Assembly: GCA_949318235.1 (NCBI GenBank)
Contig: OX439131.1
Location: forward strand, 39,510,557 to 39,574,556
Source: Ecdyonurus torrentis
Taxonomy: Eukaryota; Arthropoda; Insecta; Ephemeroptera; Heptageniidae
Reading direction: 5' to 3'
DNA: 64,000 nucleotides
Positions 1-26,265 of this stretch are shown piece by piece; positions within the stretch are counted from its first letter, which is position 1, and every line of letters begins with the position of its first letter. A program made the position numbers and the translations under genes. Under the pieces are notes generated by a model that worked only from the letters and a program-made list of their open reading frames with translations, searched no databases and was not told where the DNA came from.

Positions 1-173
1 CCTTACAATATCAATATTTACATCACATATCATCGTGTGCTTACTTGATCAGTATCAGAACATGATGTTGTGTATAATATAATGCTATAGTACGCTGGGA
101 GTGAGTGAGATAAGCTAAAAGCTGTGAGAGAAAAGAGCTTATAGTTAGATTTAGTAAGCGTACAACTCGCAAG

Positions 174-620
174 ATGAAAAGATCATTTATATTATCTTTG
201 TTAGCATCAGTTATGTACGTAAGTGTGAAGTCAGAAATTTTAACTTATTTATATGAATGGAATGAAGATTTTAAATATCCACATGTGTTAAAATATTGGT
301 ATAATGATATAAGTGATGTTTGGAGACAAGCAAAACAATCAGATTTAACGGGGAAAATAAATATAAGTGAATATGAAAATAATTTATTAGTACTTCAATT
401 AGATCCATCATTTTCACAAGCTTTATATTTTCAAACTGCAATAAAAAATAGTACAGAAAATGCAAAGTTATCAATTTTTATTACAGTTTTAGGATGTAAT
501 TCAAGAGTTCAATTATATTGGAGAGGTAGAATTGTTTTAGAAGGACCTGAATTTTGTCCTACAAATATCTGGATACCTTTGGAATATTCAACATATTTAA
601 CGGAATTTGAAATGCTTGAT
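174..620 (+). CDS. Exon 1 of the unrecognised secreted glycoprotein gene
   Basis: Codes for residues 1-149: signal peptide, two sequons and both domain cysteines. It ends in phase 0 at a strong GTAAGT donor. A (CTTTT)n array starts 15 bp after the exon, so a simple open-reading-frame call would wrongly run on into the repeat. The rest of intron 1 (621-2868) holds that array, an AT tract and a foldback element. I see nothing else in it. Confidence 0.65.
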
Positions 621-1963
621 GTAAGTATAATAAACTTTTCTTTTCTTTTCTTTTCTTTTCTTTTCTTTTCTTTTCTTTTCTTTTCTTTTCTTTTCTTTTC
701 TTTTCTTTTCTTTTCTTTTCTTTTCTTTTATTATTTAAATTCTTTTATTATTTAAATTATATTTCAAAATTATTTGTTATGCCAATTATTTTACTACGCA
801 TTTTCTCCGTAATACGCGATAAATTTTTTTTCTCTCATTATAATTGGTGTCCTAGAATATACGTTAAATTCAAAATTTTTTGCTATCATTGCACATAATA
901 TGAATGAAATAGGAACTTAAAAACATAAAAGAAGCATAATTATACTATATGATAACAGATTGAACTATTTCATTTAAAAAAATTTTATAAAGAGATGAGA
1001 ATTATCAACTTACTAATTGGTATTTTTAATTTAAGTTGAGAATCCATGAGGGAAAAAATAAAACTACCCAATATAAGAATTAAATTTCTATATGGAACTT
1101 ATAAAAACTTTGTAGGAAAGCGCACACTTTTGATCTAGTAATCTCTATTATGCTGTTTGCATAACGCAGCTTTTGTTTTTAAGTCTATATAAACCTTTAT
1201 TATTTTTAAACGTTCCATGGTTTTTTAGAATATTATATTAACTTCAATATAATTTGTTACAAAATTTAGAGAAAAATTAATAAATGATAGTGATTAATAA
1301 AAGATAATAATAAAAATAAAATCCATGAATAGAGTGTATATAGTTAAAAAAAATCCTCTTTTCAATTCAAAATTTTATCAAAAAGTATCAACAAAGTAAT
1401 TGACACACCTTTAATCATATTAAGTATGTAAAATAATCTACTTGCCTAAACAAAATGTAATTATAACAAACTAAATTGAAGACAAGTGTAAAATAGTATT
1501 ATGATATGATATATGTTTATCGCCGAGCTCAGATTTACCAAAATTTGTGTAATATAAAAGATAAGCCAGCTAGGTCTACTTATCAGATAAAACTTCAACT
1601 CGGCCTTCTAAAAAGTAAATATTTTATCTCACAATATGTAACTATAGTTCTATGTGTCTGATAAATTGCAGCTTAAATAATAAAATAGAAATATGTTGAG
1701 ACTTTGAATAATACTCTTTCTATATAATATAAAATATATATATATTTTTATCATGCATATCAATTTTTTTTTATTAATACTTTAAGGTTCTTAAAAATCT
1801 CTGATAATGAAATGTTATTATTATCTTTTGCAGTGTTGTAGAGTCGATCACTCTGTTTTTTCAATCAAGATAGGATCGATAGAATTCTGCCTCGATCAAT
1901 ATCACACGAATAAGAGAGGATTAATTCATAGATAATTTGATGTACGATATATATACAGTATAA

Positions 1964-2013
<50 letters not shown>

Positions 2014-3831
2014 CTTACCCGTCGAAGTGAACGAACTATATACACTTTAAAAATGTTGTGAAAAATGACCGTTACACTTTACAAATTCCAAGTTCCCCTA
2101 TCTAGTTCTCATGTTCCTTAAAACGCGGTAGAAGCGCCAAACGCAGATCGTTTATTTTGAGTGAAATTTGTAAAGTGTAGTTCGTTCACTTCGACGGGTA
2201 AACATCGATGTATAACAATTTTTTTTCTATTGGGATATTTTCGCTGTATGTAAAACATATTATATAATCAAAAGAAGATAAATACATAACAAAAAAGTAC
2301 CGTTGCATGTACATTGTTTTTTTTTTTACTTCAACTTCTTTTGCATAATTATATAGTTAGTGTTATTAAAAAAAAAGTAAATAAATATTAACACTCGACT
2401 GGATTTGAAATATGCAACACTTTTAAATTAGTTCCTGACGAGAGCTATAATCTCTAATTTTAGGTGCAAAAATATCTAATATTTATATTTTCCAACTTTT
2501 TGAACTTATACTCTGATCAAAAATTAGATTAATCGTGGCTCTAACAGTGATTCTAATACAAATGAATTAAAAAAAAAAACTTGATTAGATCACCGGCTTA
2601 AAGCTCAAATGATCTTGATCTGATGAAAATTTTTGATCTAAAAATCAAGATCACTACATACAACACTAGTCTTTTGAAATTTTAGATAATAAAAGATTAA
2701 ATTTTATTAATATATATTATTTTGTTTATAAATAACTTCAAAATATTGTTTGTTTTTTAAACTAATATGTCTCTTGTTTAAGTATTACAAACAAAGCAAG
2801 TGCATTTAAGTATTCCATTTGTTTTCTTCAATTTTAGCTCCATTTTTTACATAGCGTTACTATTTCAGCTTCTGTTGCTGGTGACAGGATCACTGCAGAC
2901 AGACTCGCAACCTGTGTTGTTGATCTCTCGGCTCGATGTAGTTCTACAGTTGCCACGGAACCATATTACTCCGATCTGGCAACACGTGCTAAATTACACC
3001 ACACCAGGTACTTAATTTAAATAATTAATAATAATAATTTAATAAAATAATTAATTGATTTAAATAATTGGTTGTACACTCTAAAAAATTGTGTATTATT
3101 TTAGTTACGAATACTAATACTAACTTATTTAAGACATATTCACTTTTTAATTATTATGAGTAGCTAAAATAATGCATTTTCAAGTTATCACCAATAGCTA
3201 TTTTAACTTAAAATAGCATAAATAAACTTTAAAAAAAACTTAAATTAGCTATTTTTAATAACTTTCTAAAATGCATTATTTTAGCTACTCATAATAACTC
3301 TTAAAAGTAATTATCTTAAATAAGTTAGGATTCGTAACTAAAGTAATGCACCATATTTTCGAGTGTAGTAGCAATAAAAATAAATTAACAGAATAAAATG
3401 CACGATAAGCGGAATATTTTATTGTTCATTTATGACTTTTTTGTTTGCAAATAATCACTATAATATGACATTTTATAAGATTTAAAAGTTCCTTATATAG
3501 CTTATAGTTCAAATAGTAAATAAAAATGACAAAAACCACTATATAGGAATTAAGATACATAGTCAATTACCCTGCAATTATCTCTTTTTTGAAACCACAG
3601 TTCAGAACATAGAAGAATATATTTTTTGCTATATACTTTTTTTAAATGAATAATACATGTTAAAATTCTGTAATTACTTTCTAAAGAAGAGACAATTTGG
3701 TGTTCAAAGTCAACCCGGTTGACTATAACTTTATTTTGGGAAAGTACAATTAGGATATATTTATAATGCTCTAAATAATGTCATTGAATTACATGTTAGC
3801 ACACTTTTCAGTACATTTTTACTATGCATCA

Positions 3832-3884
<53 letters not shown>

Positions 3885-4875
3885 TGCAATGTATTGCGTA
3901 AAAAAACAACATTGTTTTCATGTAAAATAGCACATATTTTCTTCTTAATGTAGACTCTATTGTAAGATAACATAAGGATTATTATAAAGTCCCTCAGTAT
4001 AATTACTTTTTAATCTATTTAATTCTACAGCATGGTAACAAAAAATTATTGTCACTTCAGAAATAAAACTTTCCTTTAATTACAAAATCTTTAAAAAGTA
4101 ACAGTTTTAGTTTAGAAGTTTTATTGTATTTTTTCTATATATATAACATGCGCAAAATTTTCATTTTCTATAATATAATCATTTAGTTCTTTGACTCACA
4201 CTTGAAAGTTAAATTTAGAATAGACAATATAAATAAAGTGATGATGGTGCATGTATAAAATGTGCTATATTACACGCAAAAAAAATTGATACTAACAATG
4301 TAATAGGTAGACATATAAACCTAAAACACAGGTATTATTATTCTACAATAATATCTAATGTAGGTGCACTGTGCAACAATAAAGGTTTGACTTTTAAGTG
4401 TTGTTGTAGATTTATAACTACCTGTTCCAAATTCAAGTATACCTATTGCAAAATACAGGTTTATGTACCTGGAATTAGCAGTAATTTTTTTCCGTGTATA
4501 TATATATATAATATATATATATATATGTGTGTTTCTAATCCGTATTATCATTGGTTTATGTGAGTTATTGATATAATTGATAGTAAAATACACGAGTTAC
4601 TAAGTAAAAATATTTACTGATCATGGAATTTTCAAGGATATATTTTTGTCTCTTGTTTCTACAGGTCAATCGGTTGTCTATAGATTATAATCAATGCAAA
4701 TATGTATGCGACACATAAATTAAATGATAACGGAATTTTTTGAATTGTTACAGGTTATGAAGAAGTAACCAATGAAAATACAAATTCTTCAAGATACGTG
4801 TGTCCTAATTTAGTCATCACAATATCTTGCGTGTTATTACTGCGTATCTTATTCATTTATAATTCAATCACCTGA
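174..4875 (+). CDS. Unrecognised secreted, C-terminally anchored glycoprotein, three exons
   Basis: Exons are 174-620, 2869-3007 and 4754-4875. Donors are GTAAGT and GTACTT, acceptors TTTCAG and TTACAG, and phases 0 and 1 agree, giving 235 residues and a TGA stop. The start has A at -3 and opens a clear signal peptide (residues 1-20, hydrophobic LLASVMYVSV). The body looks like an extracellular beta-rich domain, with Cys108 and Cys128 as a likely disulfide and N-glycosylation sequons at Asn63, 92, 191 and 206. The last 22 residues are hydrophobic, interrupted by Arg226, with almost no cytoplasmic tail. This fits a GPI-attachment signal (possible omega site near Ser207-Ser208) or a single-pass anchor. 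I do not recognise the family and assign no function. Exon 2 is richer in G+C than exons 1 and 3. It is also open in a second frame, but that reading hits a stop just inside exon 3, so I prefer this one. Transcription converges on the transglutaminase gene. Confidence 0.6.
635..729. repeat. (CTTTT)n pentanucleotide array
   Basis: About 19 perfect CTTTT units inside intron 1 of the left-hand gene, starting 15 bp after the exon 1 donor. Confidence 0.98.
1970..2008. repeat. (AT)n microsatellite
   Basis: Near-pure AT dinucleotides abutting the left end of the 2.0-kb foldback element. Confidence 0.97.
2007..2210. mobile_element. Foldback (MITE-like) element with ATCGATG ends
   Basis: The two ends are inverted copies: left ATCGATGCTTACCCGTCGAA, right the complement with one C/T change, continuing through GTGAACGAACTA and CACTTTA. 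The arms are about 40 bp. A second inner inverted pair (ACACTTTACAAATT near 2074 and its complement near 2164) extends the hairpin. No coding capacity. It sits in intron 1 of the left gene. Confidence 0.85.
2869..3007 (+). CDS. Exon 2 of the unrecognised secreted glycoprotein gene
   Basis: Codes for residues 150-195 and the first base of 196. The acceptor TATTTCAG keeps the phase-0 frame of exon 1. A second acceptor 23 bp upstream (ATTTTAG) would open another frame that stops soon after joining exon 3. The following intron (3008-4753) contains two foldback elements and a 50-bp poly-T tract. Confidence 0.55.
3075..3367. mobile_element. Foldback (MITE-like) element with TACACTC ends, almost wholly palindromic
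   Basis: Left end TACACTCTAAAAAATTG and right end the near complement of it. Pairing continues through TTTAGTTACGAAT, AACTTATTTAAGA and TTATGAGTAGCTAAAATAAT to the centre near 3215. At 293 bp this is essentially one long imperfect hairpin. No open reading frame. It lies in intron 2 of the left gene. Confidence 0.88.
3834..3883. repeat. Poly-T tract (50 bp)
   Basis: Uninterrupted T run in intron 2 of the left gene. Confidence 0.98.
4271..4498. mobile_element. TACACGGA-group foldback element, copy at 4.3 kb
   Basis: Left end TACACGCAAAAAAAATT pairs with right end AATTTTTTTCCGTGTA. Inner parts also pair imperfectly, for example TAAACC..ACAGGTATTA against AATACAGGTTTA. It shares its terminal motif with elements at 42.4 and 49.3 kb, though the interior differs. 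An AT tract (4498-4526) follows directly. Confidence 0.65.
4754..4875 (+). CDS. Exon 3 (C-terminal anchor) of the unrecognised secreted glycoprotein gene
   Basis: Completes Gly196 and runs to TGA. It codes for a short Asn/Thr/Ser-rich stalk, then Cys212 and a hydrophobic C-terminus. The acceptor is TTGTTACAG. AATAAA hexamers follow at 5051 and 5115. Confidence 0.55.
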
Positions 4876-5050
4876 TATATTATGCTGTAAACAGCGGCAG
4901 TCAGTGACTATAAGTTGATAAGAAAGATGAGAATGACAGTGGAACTTCATTTTCAAGCACGCAAACTCTTTCAAATCGGGAGATTATAGTATTAATTTAT
5001 TATCAAATGCATATTTCATAATAACAATATCTATAAAAATGTACCACAGT

Positions 5051-5120
5051 AATAAAAATAACAACATGATGTAATAACAAATCTAAAATATTGTATTGAA
5101 TTAAAAAGTGAACAAATAAA
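5051..5120 (+). terminator. Candidate poly(A) signals of the left-hand gene
   Basis: AATAAA at 5051-5056 and 5115-5120 lie 176 and 240 bp after the stop codon. In such AT-rich DNA the hexamer is common, so assignment rests on position only. Confidence 0.35.
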
Positions 5121-5979
5121 CAATAACATACAGATTAAAAAAGTTGTTCCATGTAAGACAGAAGAGAAGAAGTTTTTTTCCACACAATTATTTATCAATG
5201 TAATGAATGCTTGTTATAAGTGGTGTGGCATAATGACTCAGAAGCACATGGAGAAACGCGAGGCGACTCCTAATTCCCTATCATTTAGCATTGTGCAATC
5301 ATCCTTTAAGCGATCTTTAAAAATATTATTGCAATCAAAACGGAGAAATTTAAATGAAACATTTATAAAAAGCTATTATACATTATAGTATAATGTAATT
5401 TATTATTATTATTATTTAATAAGCATAATATGATTTATACTTATAAAATAAGTCACTTTTGGCGTCAGTTTCAGATATTTTATTTTTATATTAAATATTA
5501 GTGCAATGCTATACAAAAAAATCAACCAATCCCTAACAGATATGTCTTAATCTATAAAGAAATTTTAATAGTTACTTTATTATTATTATTATTTTTTTAA
5601 GTTTTGAACAAGAAGAAAGTTACAAGATTTTTTTTTTTAAAGATCGTTCGTTCATAAAGTTGTTATTATTTTCTAAACTTTTTTTTTTGTCAGAATATGT
5701 TGTATTTAAATTCAATAACTTCATTTAGTTATATTATGTTACGTTATAGTTTATAGCATCAATGATTGGGAAAGAACCTCGTTATTTCTAACTAAAAAAA
5801 AAAAATAATAGTTATAGTAACAATAATAACAACCTATCTCATTGGTTATGAACATTATAATACAAAAAAAAACTCAATTTTTAAATTAATGACATTAGTT
5901 GTATATGTTATGTATTTTATAAACAACACTCTACTTGTGTTTAATGTATTAAATAGTAATTTACATGGTATATAATAGC

Positions 5980-6104
5980 TTACCCCCGTAAGCTGCGACG
6001 CTAACTAACTAGTTAAACCGTAGTTAAGTTGTTATTTTGATTGTTGCAACAATTAAAAAAAGATAACTAAGGTTTAACTAGAGGTTGCAGCTTACAGCCC
6101 TTAG
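5980..6104. mobile_element. Small foldback element (about 125 bp)
   Basis: GTAAGCTGCGACGCTAACTA and TAGTTAAACCGTAGTTA on the left pair with TAACTAAGGTTTAACTA and GGTTGCAGCTTAC on the right. The loop side ends in the self-complementary ATTGTTGCAACAAT. Confidence 0.8.
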
Positions 6105-6219
6105 TGTTTTTAAATGAAATATTAATTGTTTATTATATTTATGTTTTGTGAATGTGAGTTATAAATAATGTATAAAAACCTAAAACATGCGACAACCTTC
6201 ACCCAAGTTGACACTTTCA

Positions 6220-6221
<2 letters not shown>

Positions 6222-6265
<44 letters not shown>
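6222..6265. repeat. Poly-T tract (44 bp)
   Basis: Uninterrupted T run about 475 bp beyond the transglutaminase stop codon. On the transglutaminase strand it reads as poly-A. Confidence 0.98.
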
Positions 6266-6269
<4 letters not shown>

Positions 6270-6704
6270 TTGATGTGAGGAGGTGACAAAAGGTGTGATA
6301 AATAACAAAATCTACCCCCCTGGGTACAGATGTATACGTGGCAACAAAATATATGTTATAAATTTATGTTACAAGCATATAGTCATGTAACAGTAATTTT
6401 TTTTTCGTTTAAACCCCGATGTCAGAAAACATACATTTTTCAATTGCAGTAAAACAACAACGTTTGATATACTATGTTTCTTATACATAGAAAAAACATA
6501 ATTTATTTTATTTAGTATTATAATGATCCGTTCACAAGGATATGTAGTAATAAAATTAATGGTGATTATATAATTTCAAATTTTTACCATTATCAAACAC
6601 ATACATTTCATTGATAACTTTTACATACAGATTAAAAGTTTTGCCGTCAAAATTTTGAAACCAACAATTTTACTGTATGAACATGACTTTACATCGTGTA
6701 AAAA

Positions 6705-6710
6705 TTTATT
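6705..6710 (-). terminator. Candidate poly(A) signal of the transglutaminase gene
   Basis: AATAAA on the minus strand, 29 bases after the TAG stop, which would give a very short 3' UTR. Further AATAAA hexamers occur near 6502. Confidence 0.35.
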
Positions 6711-6739
6711 GCCTCTCTCATTGAAAGTTGTTGTGTTAT

Positions 6740-20601
<13,862 letters not shown>

Positions 20602-21309
20602 ATCTATAAACAATATTATACTTTTATAGCTGTTCCATGTGTGCACTATACTTTGCTTCAGATGAGACTGCTCTCTATAAAAGCTAGTAAAAAAAAAAAG
20701 AACAAGAACAAGAACAAGACACAATAACAATATTAATAAGAAAAATGTGTATTCTAACAACAACATAATATTTTCCAAAAGCATTAATCAAAACAAAAAT
20801 GTAAATGGAATTATGAGGCTCCTTCTTGTTTGATCGAATCTAAATATTTTGCTATATCACCGAAAACTTTTTATATTTTGGAACTTTGCATATAAACCAT
20901 AAAATCAACATTAATAAATAATTGTTACAATTGTAGGCTTAGAGAGCTTTAAAAAAATGCAAATTTTACTCATTTAGTATTTTATTACATTTGTATAGCA
21001 AATACCATAAACTTCATTAAATCAGAGTTTATGCGTTTGTTGTGTATTTTGCTTTATGCAATGTCAACAAAAGATAACGCAATTTTTTTTATTTATAAAT
21101 ATATATATTTTTATTTTTGTAGTTTTGCTAAGTAAGCTGGAGTGTATATGTGAGTGAGGGAAATTTTTGTCTTTTGATTTATGTTACTATTGAAACACCC
21201 ACAAGTGAAGTGTGTCAGCTTACTGTACACAATTTTGAACATTTTATGTTTTGTGAGAATCAAAAGTATTCAGTAACCTTTGTTGTTGTATATATATATG
21301 TTCTGCTAC

Positions 21310-21343
<34 letters not shown>

Positions 21344-21360
21344 AAGAGAGAGAGAGAGAA
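21310..21360. repeat. (AG)n microsatellite
   Basis: AG run with two AAAG interruptions, upstream of transglutaminase exon 1. Confidence 0.95.
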
Positions 21361-21794
21361 AACAGAAATTATATCATTCGCTATAGAACTAGAGCTTTAG
21401 CCATAAAATTTAATTACTATACACATTTTGCTTTTATAAAAGTTGCATACAGTTAGATAATGTAACTACATAGGTTCAATTTAAATATTACACAGGAGTT
21501 TATATAAATGTTTTTTTTTTTATTTTTTTTTTATTTTTTTTTTTTAGTTATTTGTATCATTTTGTTGTTATTTTTATTGTTATCATAAAATATGGTTTCA
21601 AAGTATTTTTATGAAAGAAATTTATATGAAATATGTAATTATATATTAAAGAGCAGGAAATAACAGCAAAAGTAATCTGAAGCAGTCATTATGCCTTCAC
21701 TTTTATTATATAGATAATAAAATTTGTATGTAATTTAGCTTTTTTAAATAAAAATCCAGGAAACAACCATTGAAAATGTGCTCCAGAGAGAGAT

Positions 21795-22145
21795 CTTCGA
21801 ATTTTTTTTTTTTTTAATATTACTTACTTAATATTAGATTACTTAAAATTATAGGAGCTAATTTTATTTCATATTCTAAAAGAGGCCATTGAACTGAATC
21901 AATAGATGTAAATTTTTGAATTAATTAATTATTTTTAATTAATTTTTAAAATTCGCGAAATGACGTCACAGTTGGTAACTTTTTCTTATGTCCAACAAGC
22001 ATAAGTTGCCAACCTTGAAATCATATTTCGAACTTTTATAAACTAATTTAAAATACTTAATGAAATTAAAAATTATAAATTCACGCTTCAATCAATTCAA
22101 GAAAATAAAATTACCTAGAATTTTTTTTCGTCTTCCTTATTTCTT
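21795..22145. mobile_element. Family ABC foldback, copy A
   Basis: Shares with copies at 37.4 and 53.4 kb the words TTTCATATTCTA(A/G)AAGAG, TTAATTATTTTTAATTAATT, AAATGACGTCACAG and GCATAAGTTGCCA. The two halves pair: AAATGACGTCACAGTTGG against CCAACCTTGAAATCATATTT, and the right end CTTCCTTATTTCT. Confidence 0.82.
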
Positions 22146-22615
22146 ATTGTTGCATGTGTTAATTATGTGTTGTTATGTGTACATTATTTTTAATTGTCAA
22201 AAATAAGTCAGATTTATATCTTATATCTTTATTATCTAAAACTAAATACTAAAACTTCATGTGGTTCAAAGTATAAACTCTTGACTATTACCATAGTATA
22301 ATTACGTAAAATTACTTTTAAAGTAATTTGATTTGATTTGAAAAACAACAACAAAATTTTGAATAGTGAAGTTATTTATTATTTACGTTATCTTTTATTA
22401 AGATCTATACTTTACACATTTTAAAGGAAAAAAATATAAAAATAAAAGTTATTAAAATATACCAATTAACTAAAAATTATATTACACAAAACAAGAAGTA
22501 AAAATAATAAATATACAATATTTTAGATTCTTTGTAAACTAAAGTGTGAAATTTCAGATAAAGAGAAAACAAAATACAAACCTATAGAAGCACGTAGATT
22601 TGGTTATAAACTTAC

Positions 22616-22800
22616 TCAAGCAGTACTCAGTACTCACTACTTGATTAACAATCGCAATTTTTCTTACAGGGGAAACTTTGCTCTTGTATCCGGTAGTATA
22701 AATGGACGGACGCTAGCGGTCAACCGGATTTGTTTGTGGTTTAATACTAGCGTCGTCTGACTCCATCTCTATCGCGGTTTCGCTAATTGGAACAAAGCTA
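22616..22800 (-). promoter_or_regulatory. Candidate promoter and 5' non-coding exon of the transglutaminase gene
   Basis: The block 22610-22800 is clearly richer in G+C and CpG than its surroundings. On the minus strand it offers a good donor, CTTGA followed by GTAAGT, at 22615/22616. This would splice to the acceptor at 20604 just before the transglutaminase ATG. A TATAAA word at 22697-22702 reads canonically on the plus strand, so the direction of any promoter is unclear. A 17-codon open frame (MESDDASIKPQTNPVDR) starts on the minus strand near 22768. Inference only. Confidence 0.3.
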
Positions 22801-24488
22801 TGAAATAATTAATGTCCAACCTAATTGTATGTTTTGAATAATACAAAACAATTATTATGTAATTTGTTTATTATCATTATATATTATATTGATTTTTTTT
22901 TTTAATTTTCAATTGTGTTTGATGAGTATATTCTCATTGTTGTTCTAAATAATAGAAAATTTATTATCAATTTCAAACATAAATTAATTAACAATTTTAA
23001 TTACTATATTATATAAAATTTCCAACATGCACATACAAGAAATTGTATTTAGTTTTAATATTTTTCACATATGAGTGATCATTATAAATCAGTTACATTT
23101 TTTTTTCAATATATGTATATAAATATAGCTCTTATAAACTTATAATTAATAATATAATAATTAATTGTATCCAGCATGTTTATAATATTAAAAGTTTAAA
23201 AAAAAATGTTACCTTGTTAGTGTTAATAAATTAAATGTTACACGTAATTCCATATGAATATAACGTTTTACGTTCCCATATAGGTATAATTAAATACTCA
23301 GACTTTTTCCAACAACAAAATAAAAACGTTGTGTTACGCAACGTAAAAAAATAATACACTTTTCAAAAACATATTGAAAAAAATATATATATTGATACAT
23401 AAGGAAACCACAAGAAGGAATATTTTATTTCAATCTGATTTGAAGAAAAACCATCATGATTTACTTGTTTATCTTTGAATAGGGGTTTATCAAAAACTTA
23501 AAAACCGAACTCCAGTGCAAATAATTCTCTAGTAGTAAATCATGTTATTTTGATAAGCGCAGTTTTAAGTAATATAAGTTAATTATAATATATTAAACTG
23601 TATTTGACAAGGATATGTTGATTACTGTTACATTGTTGATGTAATAATCAATGATCCAAATAAAGAATTTGATATAAGATTTTATTACGTTCCATGTCTT
23701 TACAGAGTAGAACAATTCAAATGAAAACACAACATGCATACAACAAAAAATAATTAAATATACAGCAAATTATGTCATATTTAAGATCAATTATATTTGA
23801 CATTACCAACTGTTAAATAATCAGATATACAGTACTGTAAAACATATTTTCGAGTAGGTATTTCTGTAGTGATTTCTTAAATAGACCAGAGAACAACATA
23901 CGTGACCATACGTGATTATTAGGCAAGCATTTTTTTAAAATTTATTTAAAATGCAATATTTGTTCTATGTAATATGATCATATTGTTTAAAATTACGCTG
24001 TATTTTGACAATAAATAAAAAAAATCAATAAATAATAAAAACTTGTTTTATATTTTAGGTTACGTATATTTAAATAATATATTTAAAATTGATTGACACT
24101 GCAATTTTAAATAGCTTGAAATATGTTTTGGCTACATAAAATATGGCAAACATTTTTAATTTTTAATTATTCAGAACATTATCATTTAAAATAAAGTTTC
24201 TAAAAAACATTCATTATGTACTTAATGTAAAATGTTAATAGTTAGTAAATATCATCAGCTGTAAGCTAAAAATTGTGAACAAAATGAACATAAAAATTAG
24301 TATAAACTCTATAAATCACTTGTCACATTTTTTTTTCATAACATCTTACTATGGTAGCTAAATCATTTTATCCTATAATCTAGCCTATTTTCATTCTTGC
24401 TATTTTAAAGAATGTTTGAAGCTCTAGTTCGAGAGGGTAAACTTTGTCTTAATCTTTTTGTGTGCGTCGAATTGGGAGAGAGCAGAGA

Positions 24489-24490
<2 letters not shown>

Positions 24491-24555
<65 letters not shown>

Positions 24556-24743
24556 TACTTGTTCTATGCGGCGGAAAGAACAAGTGGTATTATTACCCTT
24601 TCAGTTATTCTCTCTTCTTCTCCTTCATTTTCTTCTCTCGCACTTGCACATAATGCTTGTGGCTATGAGTACGCTCTATTGAGGAAGAATTTAATTACTT
24701 TAGCATCCATTTCTCATCTCTCTCTCTCTCTCTCTCTCTCTCT
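24491..24743. repeat. Paired (AG)n and (TC)n tracts around a GC-looped hairpin
   Basis: AG run at 24491-24551 and TC run at 24717-24743 are complementary and 165 bp apart. Between them ACTTGTTCT and AGAACAAGT (24557-24585) form a perfect 9-bp stem over an ATGCGGCGGAA loop. A 133-residue frame crosses the block, but it is made largely of repeat-coded Arg-Glu and Leu-Ser. Confidence 0.85.
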
Positions 24744-25694
24744 TACTTCTGTCGCCTTCACGGTGACGCTCTCTTCTATATACACTGCTGCTTTTGCTTG
24801 CTTTAGATCATAATGCATGCATCAACTAAACCCGAGAAATTATAAGAGAAAATAGAAAGAGAACTCTTCAATTATTTCAACATATCACCATCAAGTACAT
24901 CATTCTGTACATATATATAGAACTACTTGTGCATGTATATTGCATACAAACAAAACCTTGTTACAATAAAATGAACAAGAATTTAATTGCTCAACGCTGC
25001 GTAATTTTCTAATTCAAAAGATAAAAGCAAGCTATACTAACATTCCATAATTTACTTAACCTTGTTTTAAACAAGATATGTAATGCTTTATAATATTTAG
25101 TTTATAAATGATTTTTTCTTGTCAGAAACAGAATGTAGATACACTGTAATAAAATGTATGTTCAGAATTTAATGGGCATGAAATAATTCTTATTATTACA
25201 TTTTTTTAACAAAGTTTTTGATGATATATTGGTTAAACTAAATAGCAGTTACAAAAATATACACAATGCCGTCCGTCTTCACTCTATATACCATTAAGAT
25301 GTTACGTAAGTCAGTTATCAAAAACAATACATAAATGATAAACAGCTCCCATAAGAGTCGTTAAATATTATCTTTGTAGAAAAAAATACATTTAATATTA
25401 TTATTTTTTTATTTTTTGAAAGATGACACGCATTAACGCTTGTATAAATGGTTATGATAACTATTTTTATTTGTGACCTCTATTTCCATCATATCAACAC
25501 TTATAAATTTATCGTATATCCAATCAGTTATGATCACCCTTACACCTAAAGGGGAAAAAAAGACCATTTAAAACATAATCAAGAGATATTTTGTGCCAAT
25601 ATATTTTATTTATGAGACAAAGAAGATTAATAGAAATTTGAGTGCACCTTAAAATAAATGCACCCTGCAGTTTTGTATTATTATTATTTTTTTG

Positions 25695-25716
25695 TACACA
25701 CACACACACACACACA
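25695..25716. repeat. (AC)n microsatellite
   Basis: Short pure AC run. Confidence 0.93.
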
Positions 25717-26130
25717 TACAAGACAAAAACAAAAATTTACTTTCATCTAAATCACATTTTTTTCTGTAATAATATTACAGTGTTGATATTCAACTATTTT
25801 TCAATTCTCATTGATATTATATGACCTAAAAAATTGTTATCTAACTGTGTAGTAATACCACATTACGTCTTTAATATTAAAACTTAAAAGGTTTTTGGTG
25901 TGGAGATAGCAAACGTATATGTTTTGACTTTTGAGTATATATATATATATATATACACACATACAAGTATCGTTATATCTGAACTGGCATCTCCACAATG
26001 CGGTGATACTTCACGACTAAACCCAGAGATATCGTAACATTTTGCTACGTAAATCACACTCACTTTGAGAGAGACAAAATTTATTGAAGTACGTATATAT
26101 ACTATATACACTATACACAGTACGTAAGCG

Positions 26131-26265
<135 letters not shown>

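Larger units (their letters stand above)
4876..6739. other. Intergenic gap between two convergent genes
   Basis: It holds candidate 3' ends of both genes, a small foldback element (5980-6104), a poly-T tract (6222-6265) and short ATT repeats near 5400 and 5580. I see no exon in it. A 61-residue open frame at 5203-5388 has no supporting features. Confidence 0.7.

Noticed and set aside
174..755. Single-exon 193-residue reading of the left gene
   Set aside because: It runs past a consensus GTAAGT donor into the (CTTTT)n repeat, giving Phe-Ser-Phe-Leu repeats. Splicing at 620 gives a coherent protein.
2846..3007. Alternative frame of exon 2 using the upstream ATTTTAG acceptor
   Set aside because: It is open and looks protein-like, but joined to exon 3 it stops within two codons, while the chosen frame yields an anchor segment. 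Not fully excluded.
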